A DNA stretch of 64,000 nt from Umbilicaria muhlenbergii. Lineage: Eukaryota > Ascomycota > Lecanoromycetes > Umbilicariales > Umbilicariaceae. How positions within the stretch are numbered: the stretch's first letter is position 1; each line of letters opens with the position of its first letter. Where the stretch lies: assembly GCA_000611775.1 (NCBI GenBank), contig KK106981.1, positions 3,400,672 to 3,464,671 on the forward strand, in the 5' to 3' direction. The position numbers were made by a program, and so were the translations under genes. The notes beneath the pieces are model-generated. The model was not told where the DNA came from and searched no databases. It was given only the letters and a program-made list of their open reading frames with translations. Of this stretch, positions 23,225 to 36,700 are shown piece by piece.

Positions 23225-25560
23225 TCAGCTCCTTCTTCTTCTTCTCCCGCCGATCTGGTATGCACTTACATCCTTTTCCAACTCGTCCGTGCTCATGTCC
23301 TCACCACCCGTGAAGTGGTACGGTGAGGTGCTGCTTGTCTTGCGCTCGGAGCGGACAGGGTAGTTCGCGGCAGGAACGGGCCTGGGGATGTACGAGCGCT
23401 TGGCCGGTTTTGCAAGGCGGTTAGGTTGCGGTTTGGAAAGAGTGACCGTCTTGTCGGTCGTTGCTGCTTCTGCCTTGCCGGAGTACGAGATGCCCAAGCC
23501 TGTACCGGTGGTGTGACGTGAAGCGCGAGCGATCTTTCCGTTCGTATTCTTCGACGCCAATATGCGCGCATCTTCCGCTTCCGCGTCGAGATCGCTGAAG
23601 ATTTTCGCAATGTGTTGGTCCTCCGTGGTGATTGCTGCGCCATTCTCGGCTTTGTGGGTTTGGGGGAGGCTGCTTGTACGAAGGCCTCTAGCGTTTGTCT
23701 TCTGCTTCTGGCCATCGACTTCACAATAATGCTCTTCCTGGTCCGTGTTGTCCTCATCCCAACCTATGGAGTGGAAGACGGCGGCAGAGGGGCGATTGTT
23801 GGTTGTACCGGTCAGTCTCTTCTCGCCATCCCTATCGATCTGAGGTTCAAAGCGATCACGCGGTGTCGAAGTTCCAAGAGGACTGCTGGAGAAGACGTTG
23901 ACTTGCGGATGCTGAGCCAAGCCAGATATTGTATTCGAGAACTTCGGCATAGGCGGGGGAGGCGCTGTGTCGATGCGTCTGCTGGCGTGTGGGTTCTTGT
24001 GTGGGCTGAGATCGATTTCGGGACTGGACTGAGAGTACGAAGAGCGGACGTAATGAGCCATTCCCAGCTTTTCTGTGAAAGGATCGTCCGGAGAACCGGA
24101 GCGCAGCCACTCGGTACTCTTGTAGGTCGGTAGAGGCTTGCGTGGTACACGGCCATCTCCAGTCAAGTATTGTACTTTAGGGCTACCGAGGTTGTTACCC
24201 TCAGCCACGCGACGATTGATTCGTTTCTCGGAGTCGGGGTCGTGGGAGCTCGTGTCGAGGAAACTGCTGTTATCCTTTGCCTTCATCTTCATTTCCTTCT
24301 CTGCGGTGCTACTGAATCGACGCAATACAGCTTGCTTCGCGTTTAGGAACATACTCTTGCTCTTGCTTAGAGACGACAACTTGTCACCTTTCTTGAGGTT
24401 CACGGTCTCCAGATCCTTCTGCTCGCTTGCTAATTTCTGAAGGTTCTGAAGGTTGGTGATCATCTCTTCCATGTGCGCGGCATCTGCTGAGGTGGTTACC
24501 GGACTGGAGGCTCCCTCAGCATTTTCCGAGTGAGCTATGGGCGTTTCGACGCGTTCTAGATTGTGGGAAGAAAAGCCATAGTGTCTCACGGGCCCAACGG
24601 GGCTTGAGATGGAAAGGTTGGCTGTGCGCTCTAGAGGGTGGGGAGCATAGCCAGTGTGTATGACCGGTCCAACTGGACCTGAGATGGTGAGCTCCGTTAC
24701 GGGCTTCTTGCTCCGGCTAAATATGTCAAAGGACATTTTTCTCTTCGGCGCCTTCGGTGGCAGGATTGTTGTCGCACGTTTACGACTTAGAAATCCTTTG
24801 CGACGAGGTTCTGGACGCTGACGTGGTAGATCTCCATCCGCTTCCTCGGGCATGTGCGTGAAAGCGACGAGATTGGGGCTCGAGACGCTCACGGGGCTAG
24901 AGACGTTCAAGCCAAGCATCCTCTCACCCATCTTCTCGGCCTCGCCTTCAGATTCGCTATACTCTATCTGTGAGTCCCCATCCCAAAAATCTGTGTCGTC
25001 GTCTTCCGTCTCTTCGACTGGCTCGTTGGCTAACACAAGCATTAAGGCAGATCTTCGACCGCACAGTGTGATACTTACTAGGCTGAACCTCGCGGTTGCG
25101 GCGCACCCTTGACAGTTCGTTAATACTATCTTGCATCCGTGGGATCTGTCTCCAATACACTTCGTTTGAAGTTTCTGCATCCTCGACTGGCTGGTTGGCT
25201 AACACACGCGTCAAGGTGGATCTTCGACTGCGCAGTATAGTACTTACTCAGCTGACTCTCACCACCAAGAGGTATGTTTGTCAGCTCGTCAACGCTCTCG
25301 TTCATCTGGAAGAACCGAGTGGTAGACGGCATATCGGAGGCTTGGATGGGCTCATTGCCTAATACACGCGTTAGGTAGATCTTCCACTCAACGGCGCGAC
25401 ACTTACGGCGCTGCTTCTTAGCCAGCTGCTTCTGCCGCTTGGCTTCCTTTTTGAGCTCCTTTTTGATCCTCTTACTACTCTTCTCGCTATCGGGGTCGTC
25501 ATTGCGGGAGGAGGTCAGGGAAGCCAAGAAGGCTCTCTGTTTCTTGCCGAAGATGGCCAT
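23225..25560 (-). CDS. Unrecognised disordered protein with tandemly duplicated exons
   Basis: I do not recognise this family. Exons inferred: 25560-25407, 25358-25248, 25198-25079 and 25029-23225, total 2,190 nt, 729 residues, in frame. It begins MAIFGKKQRAF with a Lys/Arg-rich helix-like segment (about 20-50). Exons 2, 3 and the start of exon 4 each begin with the same phase and a related peptide: NEPIQ, NQPVE and NEPVE, followed by an acidic stretch and an aromatic pair. The three introns are 48, 49 and 49 nt and share GTAAGT at the donor, GAAGATC in the middle and TGT.TTAG at the acceptor. Exon 4 is Ser/Pro-rich with two related blocks, TISGPVGPVIHTGYAPH and SISSPVGPVRHYGFSSH, a possible coiled coil near residue 300, and a basic end GGRRRRRS. 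It looks cytosolic or nuclear and mostly disordered. The gene model is good; the function is unknown. Confidence 0.8.
25030..25406 (-). repeat. Tandem exon-plus-intron duplication, three related introns
   Basis: Introns 25,406-25,359, 25,247-25,199 and 25,078-25,030 align along their whole length, and the exons between them start with alignable sequence in the same phase. The repeat unit is therefore an exon plus its intron, about 160-169 bp, present two to three times. Seen by direct comparison of the three copies. Confidence 0.8.
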
Positions 25561-28039
<2,479 letters not shown>

Positions 28040-29148
28040 GGGGTGCATTTTGCGGCTGGGAATTGGTTTTTTTTCTTCTTGAGATTTCGGAGGTGGCTAG
28101 ATCTTGGGGGGTCAAAAGCGATGGGGTTTGATCTATCAGCTACTGAGTCGTCGGGTCAGATGGGACTCGCATGGCATATCAGAATTGTATCATAATGCAT
28201 ATTTTCTGCATTCGCACCGCCCTCCTCATTTTGCTCAAACCTTATTGGCTTCAACGGCTGTATGCGTAGTTCTCCAACAGGCAAAAGTAGAGTTGGAACA
28301 GACGGGAATTTCAAGAGGAGAACCCCCCGGTGAGTCAAGCAGTAGAAAAGCGGCTAAGCAAACATCAACCGGGCGGGTTCCATGAAGAAGTCACTGGGCT
28401 CTCCGACGTTCGCCTTTCCTCGGTGAGCTGTGCTGGGGATCACCTGGAGCTCTTTTACCGCATGTGCCCTACCCTACTTTCTGCCACCCTGCGCTTGCCA
28501 TGTCGGAGCTGAAGGGGGCCCTCACTGTCACTTCCATGCAGTTTCACATTTAGTTACCAAGAGGCTTTGAGATTGCTGATTTCAACACTGGCTCTGTCTC
28601 CTTGTACAGTCAAACCTGTGTGACAGACGGCGTAGATATCACTACTGCATTGACATAGCAATCGCTGTTTGATAGGGGCTGCGCGTTGCGGAGAAGCTTT
28701 AAATTCACACGCAAGACAACGAAGCAGGGCTGATGCCCTCCAAGAAAGCTCAAACGACTAGCTACTGCAGAATAGTATATCAACGCATTTACTGCAGTCA
28801 AGAAACCAGGGAGATGAATCAGTGAGTATTCAATAGCGACATGAGCGTATTGCTATAGTCGTCGAAACCAGTCCTCAAGGAAGAAATGTCGTAGTTCCGT
28901 TTCCATATGCAAGCCAGCCCTGTCGGTTCGAGCCGGTGGCCTGTGCTCGTCATGGACGTCATCCCTTATAGAGGGTGGCCGTAATTACGCGAGGGGCTCG
29001 CGTCATTACGCCGGCCCCCTGCCTCTGTTTATCTCCCATACAAATTTGGTGTGATAAGTACAATATCTCAGGGTCCGCGTAATGTGTCAACCCTCAATAA
29101 TCATGCTTATTGCTGCTCATCACCCCCCTCACCCCTGCTTTTTGAAAA
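28040..29148. other. Gene-space border, no gene; imperfect palindrome at 28,974-29,016
   Basis: Last stretch of normal composition. It begins with the HEM2 3' region. At 28,974-29,016 an inverted repeat with arms of about 20 bp (inner arms 13 of 14 matching, CGTAATTACGCGAG against its partner) and a GGG spacer sits just before the AT-rich block. The AT-rich, CpG-poor DNA starts at about 29,050-29,150. Confidence 0.6.
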
Positions 29149-29225
29149 GAGAGCGCTTCTGAATAGACCTCTTCACCTTTCACATAAACCTCTGAACTTT
29201 CACATAGACCCTACTAACCTGATTG
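29149..29225 (+). repeat. MULE left terminal inverted repeat
   Basis: Pairs with 31,984-32,060 in inverted orientation, with about 5 differences, all transitions. Confidence 0.85.
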
Positions 29226-31983
29226 AGTATAAATATGTGTAGTAGACCACGTCACTGCCTCATGAGCTTCATGAATGAAGCCTGCCCTCTTTAATCATGA
29301 CAGAATTTTCTGATTCTCTTTCAAGTTCTGTAGCAGAATTCCATGACGTCATGAAGGACTTTGTGAACGTTCAAATATCAGATTTCAATGAAGAATTGAA
29401 TGAAGAAAACTCTGACAAGTCATCTTCTGAAACTGCTGTTAATTATCCTCTTATGCAGCTGCTTTCTTCACTGACTGATCAACCCTTTTCTACCCTCACT
29501 GCCCTGATTCAGAAGGTGAATCTACATGCTGTCAAGCAAGATTACATCATCATCAAAGCAGGGTATAAAAAGAATGAAAATAATGAAGTGATAAAAAACT
29601 GACTAAAATGCTCTCAGAGTGAAAAATATAAGAATCATGTAAACCTTGATTTAAGAGTTAAAGAGGAAGCTGTTCATATGACAGAATGCTCATGAAAGAT
29701 GTACAGCAAAAGAAGTAATGATGTATGAGAACTGATTATAAGAAATGATAATCATAATCATTCAGCTGCTTCACTTGAAGCTTACTTCACTCATAGAAAA
29801 TGAACTGAAGACAACATAAAACAAGTGTGCTTAAATCAGCAATGAAGCTTTACTGCTCTACAAATTGCAGTGAGACTGCACATGAACAATCTCAATCAAT
29901 ATTTTAAAAAACAGGATATATATAACATTATAAGAGATATAAAGAGGGAGGAGCTCTGTTTAATGACTTTTTTACAAACCTTACTGCAAGAACTTCAGAC
30001 CTCAGAGAAATGATACATTGCTTATCAATTAAACCTCTGAGATCAACTGTGAAGCCTGTTTTTTGCTTATCAGCCTGCTCTGAATTGATTAAAGAAATAT
30101 CTTAACATTCTATTCATAGATGTCACTTATAAGATGAACAAATATAACATGCCTCTTATCATATTGATGTCAACAATCACCTGCAACAAAATCTTCTATG
30201 TGAGGTTTGCTTTTCTTCATCATGAGGATGCTGAGTACTACAGCTGACTTGTCTCTCATATTAAAATCATACAAGTAAACATAGAATGTTCAGATGACCT
30301 TGAAACAGCAATCACAGATAAAGAAGAAGCTTTAATTGAAGCTTTAAAAGAAGAACTTCCTGCAATCAAACTTCTTCTTTGTCAGTGACATATTAACAAG
30401 AATGTTCTGACTCAGGTAAAGACAGAAGCTTACTTCACTGATGTTGAAACACAATAAACTTAATCACAACTTTTTTTTGCAGTTCACAATGCCTTTATTG
30501 TAACAGGCTTTCATGAAGTGCTTGTCAACCTGACTCTTGCTGATCTGAACTCTGAGGTTAACTCTCATTAATTTACTACCCTTTATAAATACCTCCTAAA
30601 GGAGTGATTCATTGAGGGCATGTGAGAGAAGCATTGCTGAGCCTGAATGAACATCTACCTTCACTTCAATAAGTTAGTGACATCAACAGCAGAAGGAGGG
30701 CATTGAGGGATTAAATAAAAATTAAAAAGCAGTCTTGAAGATCTGACAAGTGTTATAAAGTAAGTGCAATATAAGTTTGAGCATTAATTGCATGAATTGC
30801 ACCTTCTTCATGAAGATCAGAAGACTGAGATCATGCTTCTTCATCATAATGCCTCAATTTTTTGATATCTACAGTAAGAGATTAATATTCAAGTCATTGA
30901 GCTTATGCATGAGCAGTGAAAGGAGCTTATCAAGAAGTTCACATGCTTATTATCTTGTATCAGGATTTTCTGAATCATCACAGGTCTCTCATGCAAGCAT
31001 GATATTTAAACTTTTCTCTTCATCAAGGAAGCTCTGAAATGAAATTACATACATTCTCATTAATGATTAAATTCACTTGCAGAGGTTCAGCCCGTGAACT
31101 TTGTGACTGTGGTTCAGAACCTCATTCAAGTTCATTAATGTGAAAGATTAACTGAGGCTTTCATCAGGTGAGACCTCTCACAGTGAAAGCTTATCTTAAA
31201 TTAAGTTAATCAGTGAGAGCAGTGAGAGCAGGAGGAGCAGAGGAGACAAGAGAGACAGAAAAAGTAAAAAGATCAAGAAGCAAGTCAACAAAAAGGAAAT
31301 GAACAGCAACAGCAAGCTTCACAGGCTCTGTGAGCCTCAAGTCAGTAAACAAGAAGAGCAGCAAGTCAACAAGCTCAGCAGCAAGAAGAAACATCATCAG
31401 AGCAGATAATTTTATTTTAATTCATCAACTTTACTCCTGTGACAGACTGTCTTGAGAACATGAGACAGCAGGAACAGTGACCTTCAACTGTGATGAACAC
31501 ATTAAACATCCCTCATGAGATGCTTGATGTGTGAAACATCCTCAATTAGTCAGCTAAATCTTCACCTCTGAGGCATGTCATAAAGGTGATGATTTAGCTG
31601 ACTGTCAGATTTTGACAGCACTTCATTGCTTGAGGCTGCCTCAGAATTCTGATTGAGGGGGGTTATGAGGTGATGAAGGGGGTGACAGCAGCAGGTGAAG
31701 AGAATGATGACAACAGTCAGAGGAAGCAACAGTGACAGTCAGAGGAAGCAGCAGCAGCAGTCAAAGAAGAGGTGATGACATCAATAGTGAGAAGACAGCA
31801 GTGAGGGGGGTGAAGATCTGCATGCAATTAACATATATTCATCTTTTGAATGACTTTTGAAAGTCAAAATTGAACTTTAAATCTTGAATAATTGAGCCTT
31901 TTAATTTAATCTTCATTTTCATTCAGATTTTGAAGAAATTATCACCTCTGATGCATAAAAATGACGCGCTGAGTAATACTGCC

Positions 31984-32060
31984 TGATCAGGTTAGTAAGG
32001 TCTATGTGAAAGTTCAGAAGTTTATGTGAAAGATGAAGAGGTTTATTCAGAAGTGCTCTC
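31984..32060 (-). repeat. MULE right terminal inverted repeat
   Basis: Inverted partner of 29,149-29,225. It is followed by a probable diverged 9-bp target duplicate at 32,061-32,069. Confidence 0.85.
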
Positions 32061-32399
32061 TTTCAGAAATTTAACTTTTTGTCCCCTCAATAACATCATT
32101 TCATCTTCACTTTTTGCATATTTGACTGCTTGCCTCCTCAATAACACTTTCCTGCCTTCACTTTGCTTTTCATGCTTTTCATGCTTTTTGTAGTGTAGTG
32201 ATCATCATCTTAGCTGATCAGCTTTGCTTCTTTCTTTATGAGTCATGAGAATTATAAACCTCTTCTCTTCCTTCAGTCTGCTTTTTTATTTTTACTTCTC
32301 TGTTGTTTAAATGCTCCTGTGACTCTGTATTCTTTCTGTTGATAATTTTCATCATTTAATCTTGTTTTTGAGCTCTACTCATCATTCAGTCTTGAGTTT

Positions 32400-35300
32400 T
32401 AACTCTACTTGTTATTTAATCTTTTTTAATAATTTTACTGATGCCTGCTTCATCTCCTCACTCAACAATGACTCTGAGAAGACACCTCAGGGTGACTTTT
32501 ACAGTTGTCACTGCATTAATGATGATCAGAGCTTCAGAAGCTCCTGCTCTGAACTTTATAATAAACTCAGTGATCATACAAATGATTAATAATGACACTG
32601 ACGCTGCTGCAATCTGTGCAGTCATGATCATGAAGCAGAAAAACCAGCTGAAGAACATCACATGAACATACTCACTTTCATGAAAGCTCTGAACAGTCAG
32701 TTTCACCTCTTTCTCATTTTGCCCTTGACAGCAGGTGTTAACAATTGGCTTAAAAATTCTGTCATGAGCATCATTATCAGGATGATGTTTTAATCAGTGA
32801 GGAAAAGCTTCTTTAATTCATGAATGAAGAGATTCTCCTCTGCAGGGTTTTCACAAAGAAGCTGAGAAAGATGAGAAAGAGGATCAAAAAATCATTAAAG
32901 AGGAAGATCACTTGATTGAAGAAGAACAAGCTGAAGTTAAAGACAATGAACAGCAGTGACAATGATTAAAGCAGTGATGATGACAGTGAAGCTCATGTCT
33001 GCAATCCTGAAGATACTCCCCTGAAGTGAAACACTCTGAAGAATTATATTGCAGTCATAATGAATATTTATAATGAGCAGGTAAGTGATCTCTGCTTTTA
33101 TTAAAACTTTTATATTTATCTGACATCTGATAAAAGTCTTCTTGAAGCTCAACAACAACTTGATTCTCTGCTTCATCACTGTCAACACCTGACTGAAGGA
33201 CTGAAAGCGGCTTACAGATCAACAGCAGCATGAAAGTTATGAGGATCAGAGATTAAAGATGCTCCTCAACAGTTATTCAGACCTGAAGTTGATCATGATG
33301 TGTAAAAACTTGCTGAAGCAGTCATTAAAGTACTTCATGTATCTTCAGACCTGCCTTGACATTCTCATCAGTCATTACTACTTGATCAGAGGAGAAATAC
33401 ATCATGATGCTGATCTTACAGACCTTTACCTCATCATATTTAATCAGAGACAAAGCTTCACCCTCTGTCAAGTCACTGTGCTTATTATGTGCAACAGCAA
33501 GATCAACAAGAACAGTTGAGTTGAGCATATGAAAATTATTTAACACAAGAATGTCCTCATCTGTTCTGTTAAAACTTTAACTCAATACCTCTTCTTCTGT
33601 TGACATCAGACTGATGAGGAATTCTTGTCATTTTAAAATCATCAGTGATATGATCTGAAGCTGCTTGTGAGTCAAGACTCTGTTTATGTTATGAAGTATC
33701 ACATGCAGCTGAATCAGATCAATCAGCTGTTTGAGTGCTGTGATATTGCATCATCAAAGAAGACGCATGCAATGCATGTTTTAACACTGAACATTAAGTA
33801 TTTAAATGAGACAACTGAGGAGGATGTGAGTTTCACTTCTCTTTTTCATTTTATATGTTTCAAGTTTAACCCCTTGATTGAGGTGTCTCTACTGTTTTCA
33901 TTCTTATTTTTCAGTTGAGAGGTCAGTGTTAAATTTTAATCATGTGATTTTTTATGACAGTGAGTCCTCCTTCTTCTTCTTGACTTCATGACTGACAGGC
34001 CTTTTAGCACTATCATACATATCAATTAGAAGTCACTTTGCATGAAGAACAAAATTGAACTGAATTTTTAAGAGCCTCAAGTTGAAGAAGCACATCAGCT
34101 CTGAATCTCTGAGATTAAAACTTAAACTTTTTTTTAAGACTGTTGAGGCTGAATCTTCTGAAGAGCTTAAAAGCTTACTGCAAATCACCTTCAACATCAA
34201 AGTTTGAGCTCAATCAGACAAGATTGAATGAAGGAACAAGACTGATGAGAAGAGATCTTTGAAATGTTAAAGAGAGTAAATGCTTCACCTTTCTCTTTCA
34301 TGATGAAGTACTTACTTACTGCATCTTCAGAAAGACTTATTTCTTGTCTTTAAAATTACTTCACAGCCTGTTCAGACATGATTTAAATTTTTAAAAGTCT
34401 TCACCCCTTTACTGCTTGTTTTAAACTTTTCATCAGATACTCATTCATCTCTCTCTGCATGTCAAAAATTCAGACTGAACACTACAGCTCTCAAATTAAC
34501 ACACATAATAAATTTATATGTGCACAACAAAGATCACATTAATCACTGAGCTCAACTACAAAGCCTCTTAAAAGTGTCACCTCTTATGAACTTTTCAGGC
34601 AGCAGGCAGACTTTTTTCACTTTTTAAAGTTCTGCATGAATTTCTGCATATTATTGTCTGAGCCTTGTTTTTACACTGTCTTTCATATGTTTCAGGTTCT
34701 TTTTAGTTAATTATTACATAAATTTAATGAACAGGCGGCTGAGACTCTTCTGTCATGATTAAAACATATTTAACAGCCTTGCTTTACAGCTACATTTACA
34801 GGGCAGCTGAATTTCAGTTAAAAGATGATTATCATCTTAAAAGAGTGCAGATGACTTCATCAGAAGCTTTATTATACTTGATTTAATTAAAAGTTGAGGC
34901 ATGACTGAAGCACTTTCATCTTCATACAGCCTGAAACATCAGCTATTAAAAGAAAGATATTGATGAAAGTGATTTAATCACTTAAGACTTTCTTCATTTA
35001 TTGAAGTCTCTGCAGCTCATCTTCTTGCAAGATTTCATCATCTTGCAGATTAAATTCCCTGATCATTCTCTCTTCACTGCTGAGATTTTTCAGCATTCAG
35101 CATGAAAAAACTTTGCTGATGCTGTTGTGATCATGAAGCAGACTGAAGAGGAGCTTGTGAATGTTTAAATTCAATGAGTAATGTTTTTACTCACTGATCA
35201 GATAAGCCTGCTCAGTCAGACCCTTATAATGAATCAGAATGTTAATTTTAGTCAGATGAGCAGAGTGATCAGGCAGGTATTAAATTATCAGTGAAATTAA

Positions 35301-35439
35301 ATGAAAAAAAGAGTTATTTTATATGCTCATTTATTTCATTAAGTTTCTTCTTCTTCTTCTTCTTAAGTCCTGACTCTGCTGTTGCTGTCTATGAGTGACA
35401 CTTTAAAAATTAAGTCAGATTTAATGCCTGTGCTCTCTG
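32400..35439 (+). mobile_element. Crypton-type tyrosine-recombinase transposon, decayed (ends uncertain)
   Basis: The plus strand at 33,259-33,830 resembles fungal Crypton / Ndc10_II-domain recombinases. In order it shows LLNSYSDLKLIMMCKNLLK, then ISHYYLIRGEIHHDADLTD (the conserved RGE block preceding the first catalytic arginine region), a K(I/T)N block near 33,500, a HKNVLIC block near 33,545, and the LFECCDIASSKKTHA block near 33,735 with the KTH catalytic motif. The order and spacing match the family. Cryptons have no inverted repeats and use a recombinase rather than a DDE transposase; no terminal repeats were found here, so the limits are only those of the surrounding AT-rich stretch. 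Coding sequence is broken by many stops. Family call moderately sure; limits are guesses. Confidence 0.6.
35342..35366. repeat. TTC trinucleotide microsatellite
   Basis: About six TTC units in AT-rich DNA just before the inverted-repeat element. Confidence 0.7.
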
Positions 35440-35445
35440 AGCTGT

Positions 35446-36694
35446 CTACGCTGCACCATGGGTTGGGTTTTACCCAGTGGGTTTGGGTTTGAGTTGGGTT
35501 TGGGTTGGGTTTTGGGGTGGGTTATACGTGTCAAAACCCAACCCAGAAAAAACCCAACCCATTTAACCCAAACCCAGAAAATTCTGGGTTAACCCAGTAC
35601 ATACAAATAGTTATGGTAGTCTTTATGGTAGTCAAGAAAGTCAGTTCAAAAGGCGCCTTCTTAAGCCATTTTCAAGGCCATTTTTTGAGGCCGTCGTCGA
35701 AGCCATTTTGAAAGCCGTTTTGGAAGTCACTTTGGAAGCTGTTCTTCAAGGCCGTCGATGAAGCCATTTTGGAAGCGTTTTGGAAGTCGCTTTGGAAGCT
35801 ATTTTTCGAGGCCGTTTTGGAAGCCGTTTTGAAAGCCGTTGTTCGAGGCCGTTTTCCAAGGCCGTTTTCCAAGGCCGTTTTCCAAGGCCGTTTTCCAAGG
35901 CCGTTTTCCAAGGCCGTTTTCCAAGGCCGTTTTCCAAGGCCGTTTTCCAAGGCCGTTTTCCAAGGCCGTTTTCCAAGGCCGTTTTCCAAGGCCGTTTTCC
36001 AAGGCCGTTTTCCAAGGCCGTTTTCCAAGGCCGTTTTCCAAGGCCGTTTTCCAAGGCCGTTTTCCAAGGCCGTTTTCCAAGGCCGTTTTCCAAGGCCGTT
36101 TTCCAAGGCCGTTTTCCAAGGCCGTTTTCCAAGGCCGTTTTCCAAGGCCGTTTTCCAAGGCCGTTTTCCAAGGCCGTTTTCCAAGGCCGTTTTCCAAGGC
36201 CGTTTTCCAAGGCCGTTTTCCAAGGCCGTTTTCCAAGGCCGTTTTCCAAGGCCGTTTTCCAAGGCCGTTTTCCAAGGCCGTTTTCCAAGGCCGTTTTCCA
36301 AGGCCGTTTTTCAAGGCCCTCGTCAAAATTGTTATGGTAGTCTTTATGGTAGTCAAGAAAGTCAGTTCAAAAGGCGCCTTCTCAAGTCATTTTCAAGGTC
36401 ATTTTTTGAGGCCGTCATCAAAGCCAGTTTGGAACCCGTTTTGGAAGCCGTTTTTCAAGGCCGTTTTTCAAGGCCGTCGTTGAGGCCGTTTTGGAAGCCG
36501 TTTTGGAAGCTGCTTTGAAAGCTGTTTGGATGAGTCATATACGTGAACTTGAACTGGGTTACCCAGTGAAAAACCCAACCCAAACCCAAAAAAACCCAAC
36601 CCAGTGTGACCCAACCCAAAAAAAACCCAACCCAGTCTGGGTTGGGTCACAATAGTCAAAACCCAACCCAAACCCAACCCATGGTGCAGCGTAG
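35446..36694. mobile_element. Non-autonomous inverted-repeat element filled with a minisatellite
   Basis: A 1,249-bp element. Its ends are exact inverted repeats for at least 25 bp (CTACGCTGCACCATGGGTTG and its complement), and similarity continues for about 100 bp of TGGGTT-rich sequence. It is flanked by a 6-bp direct duplication AGCTGT at 35,440-35,445 and 36,695-36,700, so it inserted as a unit. Inside are two direct repeats of about 96 bp (35,609-35,705 and 36,330-36,425) around a 13-bp tandem array. No transposase is present. The element keeps CpG sites while the DNA around it has lost them, suggesting that it arrived after, or escaped, the mutation process. Superfamily unclear; hAT-like organisation is possible but a 6-bp duplication is not the hAT norm. 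Confidence 0.82.
35847..36314. repeat. 13-bp minisatellite, about 35 perfect copies
   Basis: The unit GGCCGTTTTCCAA repeats about 35 times without change from 35,847 to 36,301, then one variant unit. The preceding 180 bp hold degenerate relatives (GGCCGTTTTGGAA and similar). Because 13 is not a multiple of 3 and the unit has no stop, all six frames stay open. The long frames here are therefore a by-product and not evidence of a protein. Confidence 0.95.
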
Positions 36695-36700
36695 AGCTGT

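Larger units (their letters stand above)
29149..32060 (+). mobile_element. MULE (Mutator-like) DNA transposon, decayed
   Basis: A 2.9-kb element bounded by inverted repeats of about 77 bp: 29,149-29,225 and 31,984-32,060, starting GAGAGCGCTTC and ending in its complement. The two repeats differ by about five transitions. The nine bases outside each end (29,140-29,148 and 32,061-32,069) match at six positions and differ by transitions at three, consistent with the 9-bp target duplication of MULEs. Inside, the plus strand carries MULE transposase words: FIDVTYKMNKYNMPLI near 30,110-30,160 with the first catalytic aspartate, HHEDAEYY near 30,220, and CQWHINKNV near 30,380-30,410. An open 102-codon segment lies at 29,297-29,602. 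The rest of the transposase is interrupted by many stop codons, so it cannot be autonomous. The right third, 31,190-31,800, is Gln/Glu/Arg-coding low complexity. Confidence 0.85.

Noticed and set aside
28860-28940. tRNA gene suggested by GGTTCGAGCC
   Set aside because: No matching acceptor stem, D arm or anticodon arm can be drawn around it.
35460-35600. Telomeric repeat because of GGGTTT/GGGTTGGG words
   Set aside because: The words are irregular, not TTAGGG arrays, and occur as inverted copies at both ends of one element.
35847-36314. CRISPR-like array
   Set aside because: Units are contiguous without spacers, and the genome is eukaryotic; it is a minisatellite.
35672-36518. Long frames on both strands across the 13-bp array, as proteins
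   Set aside because: All six frames are open because the unit lacks stops; no start context or domain supports a protein.
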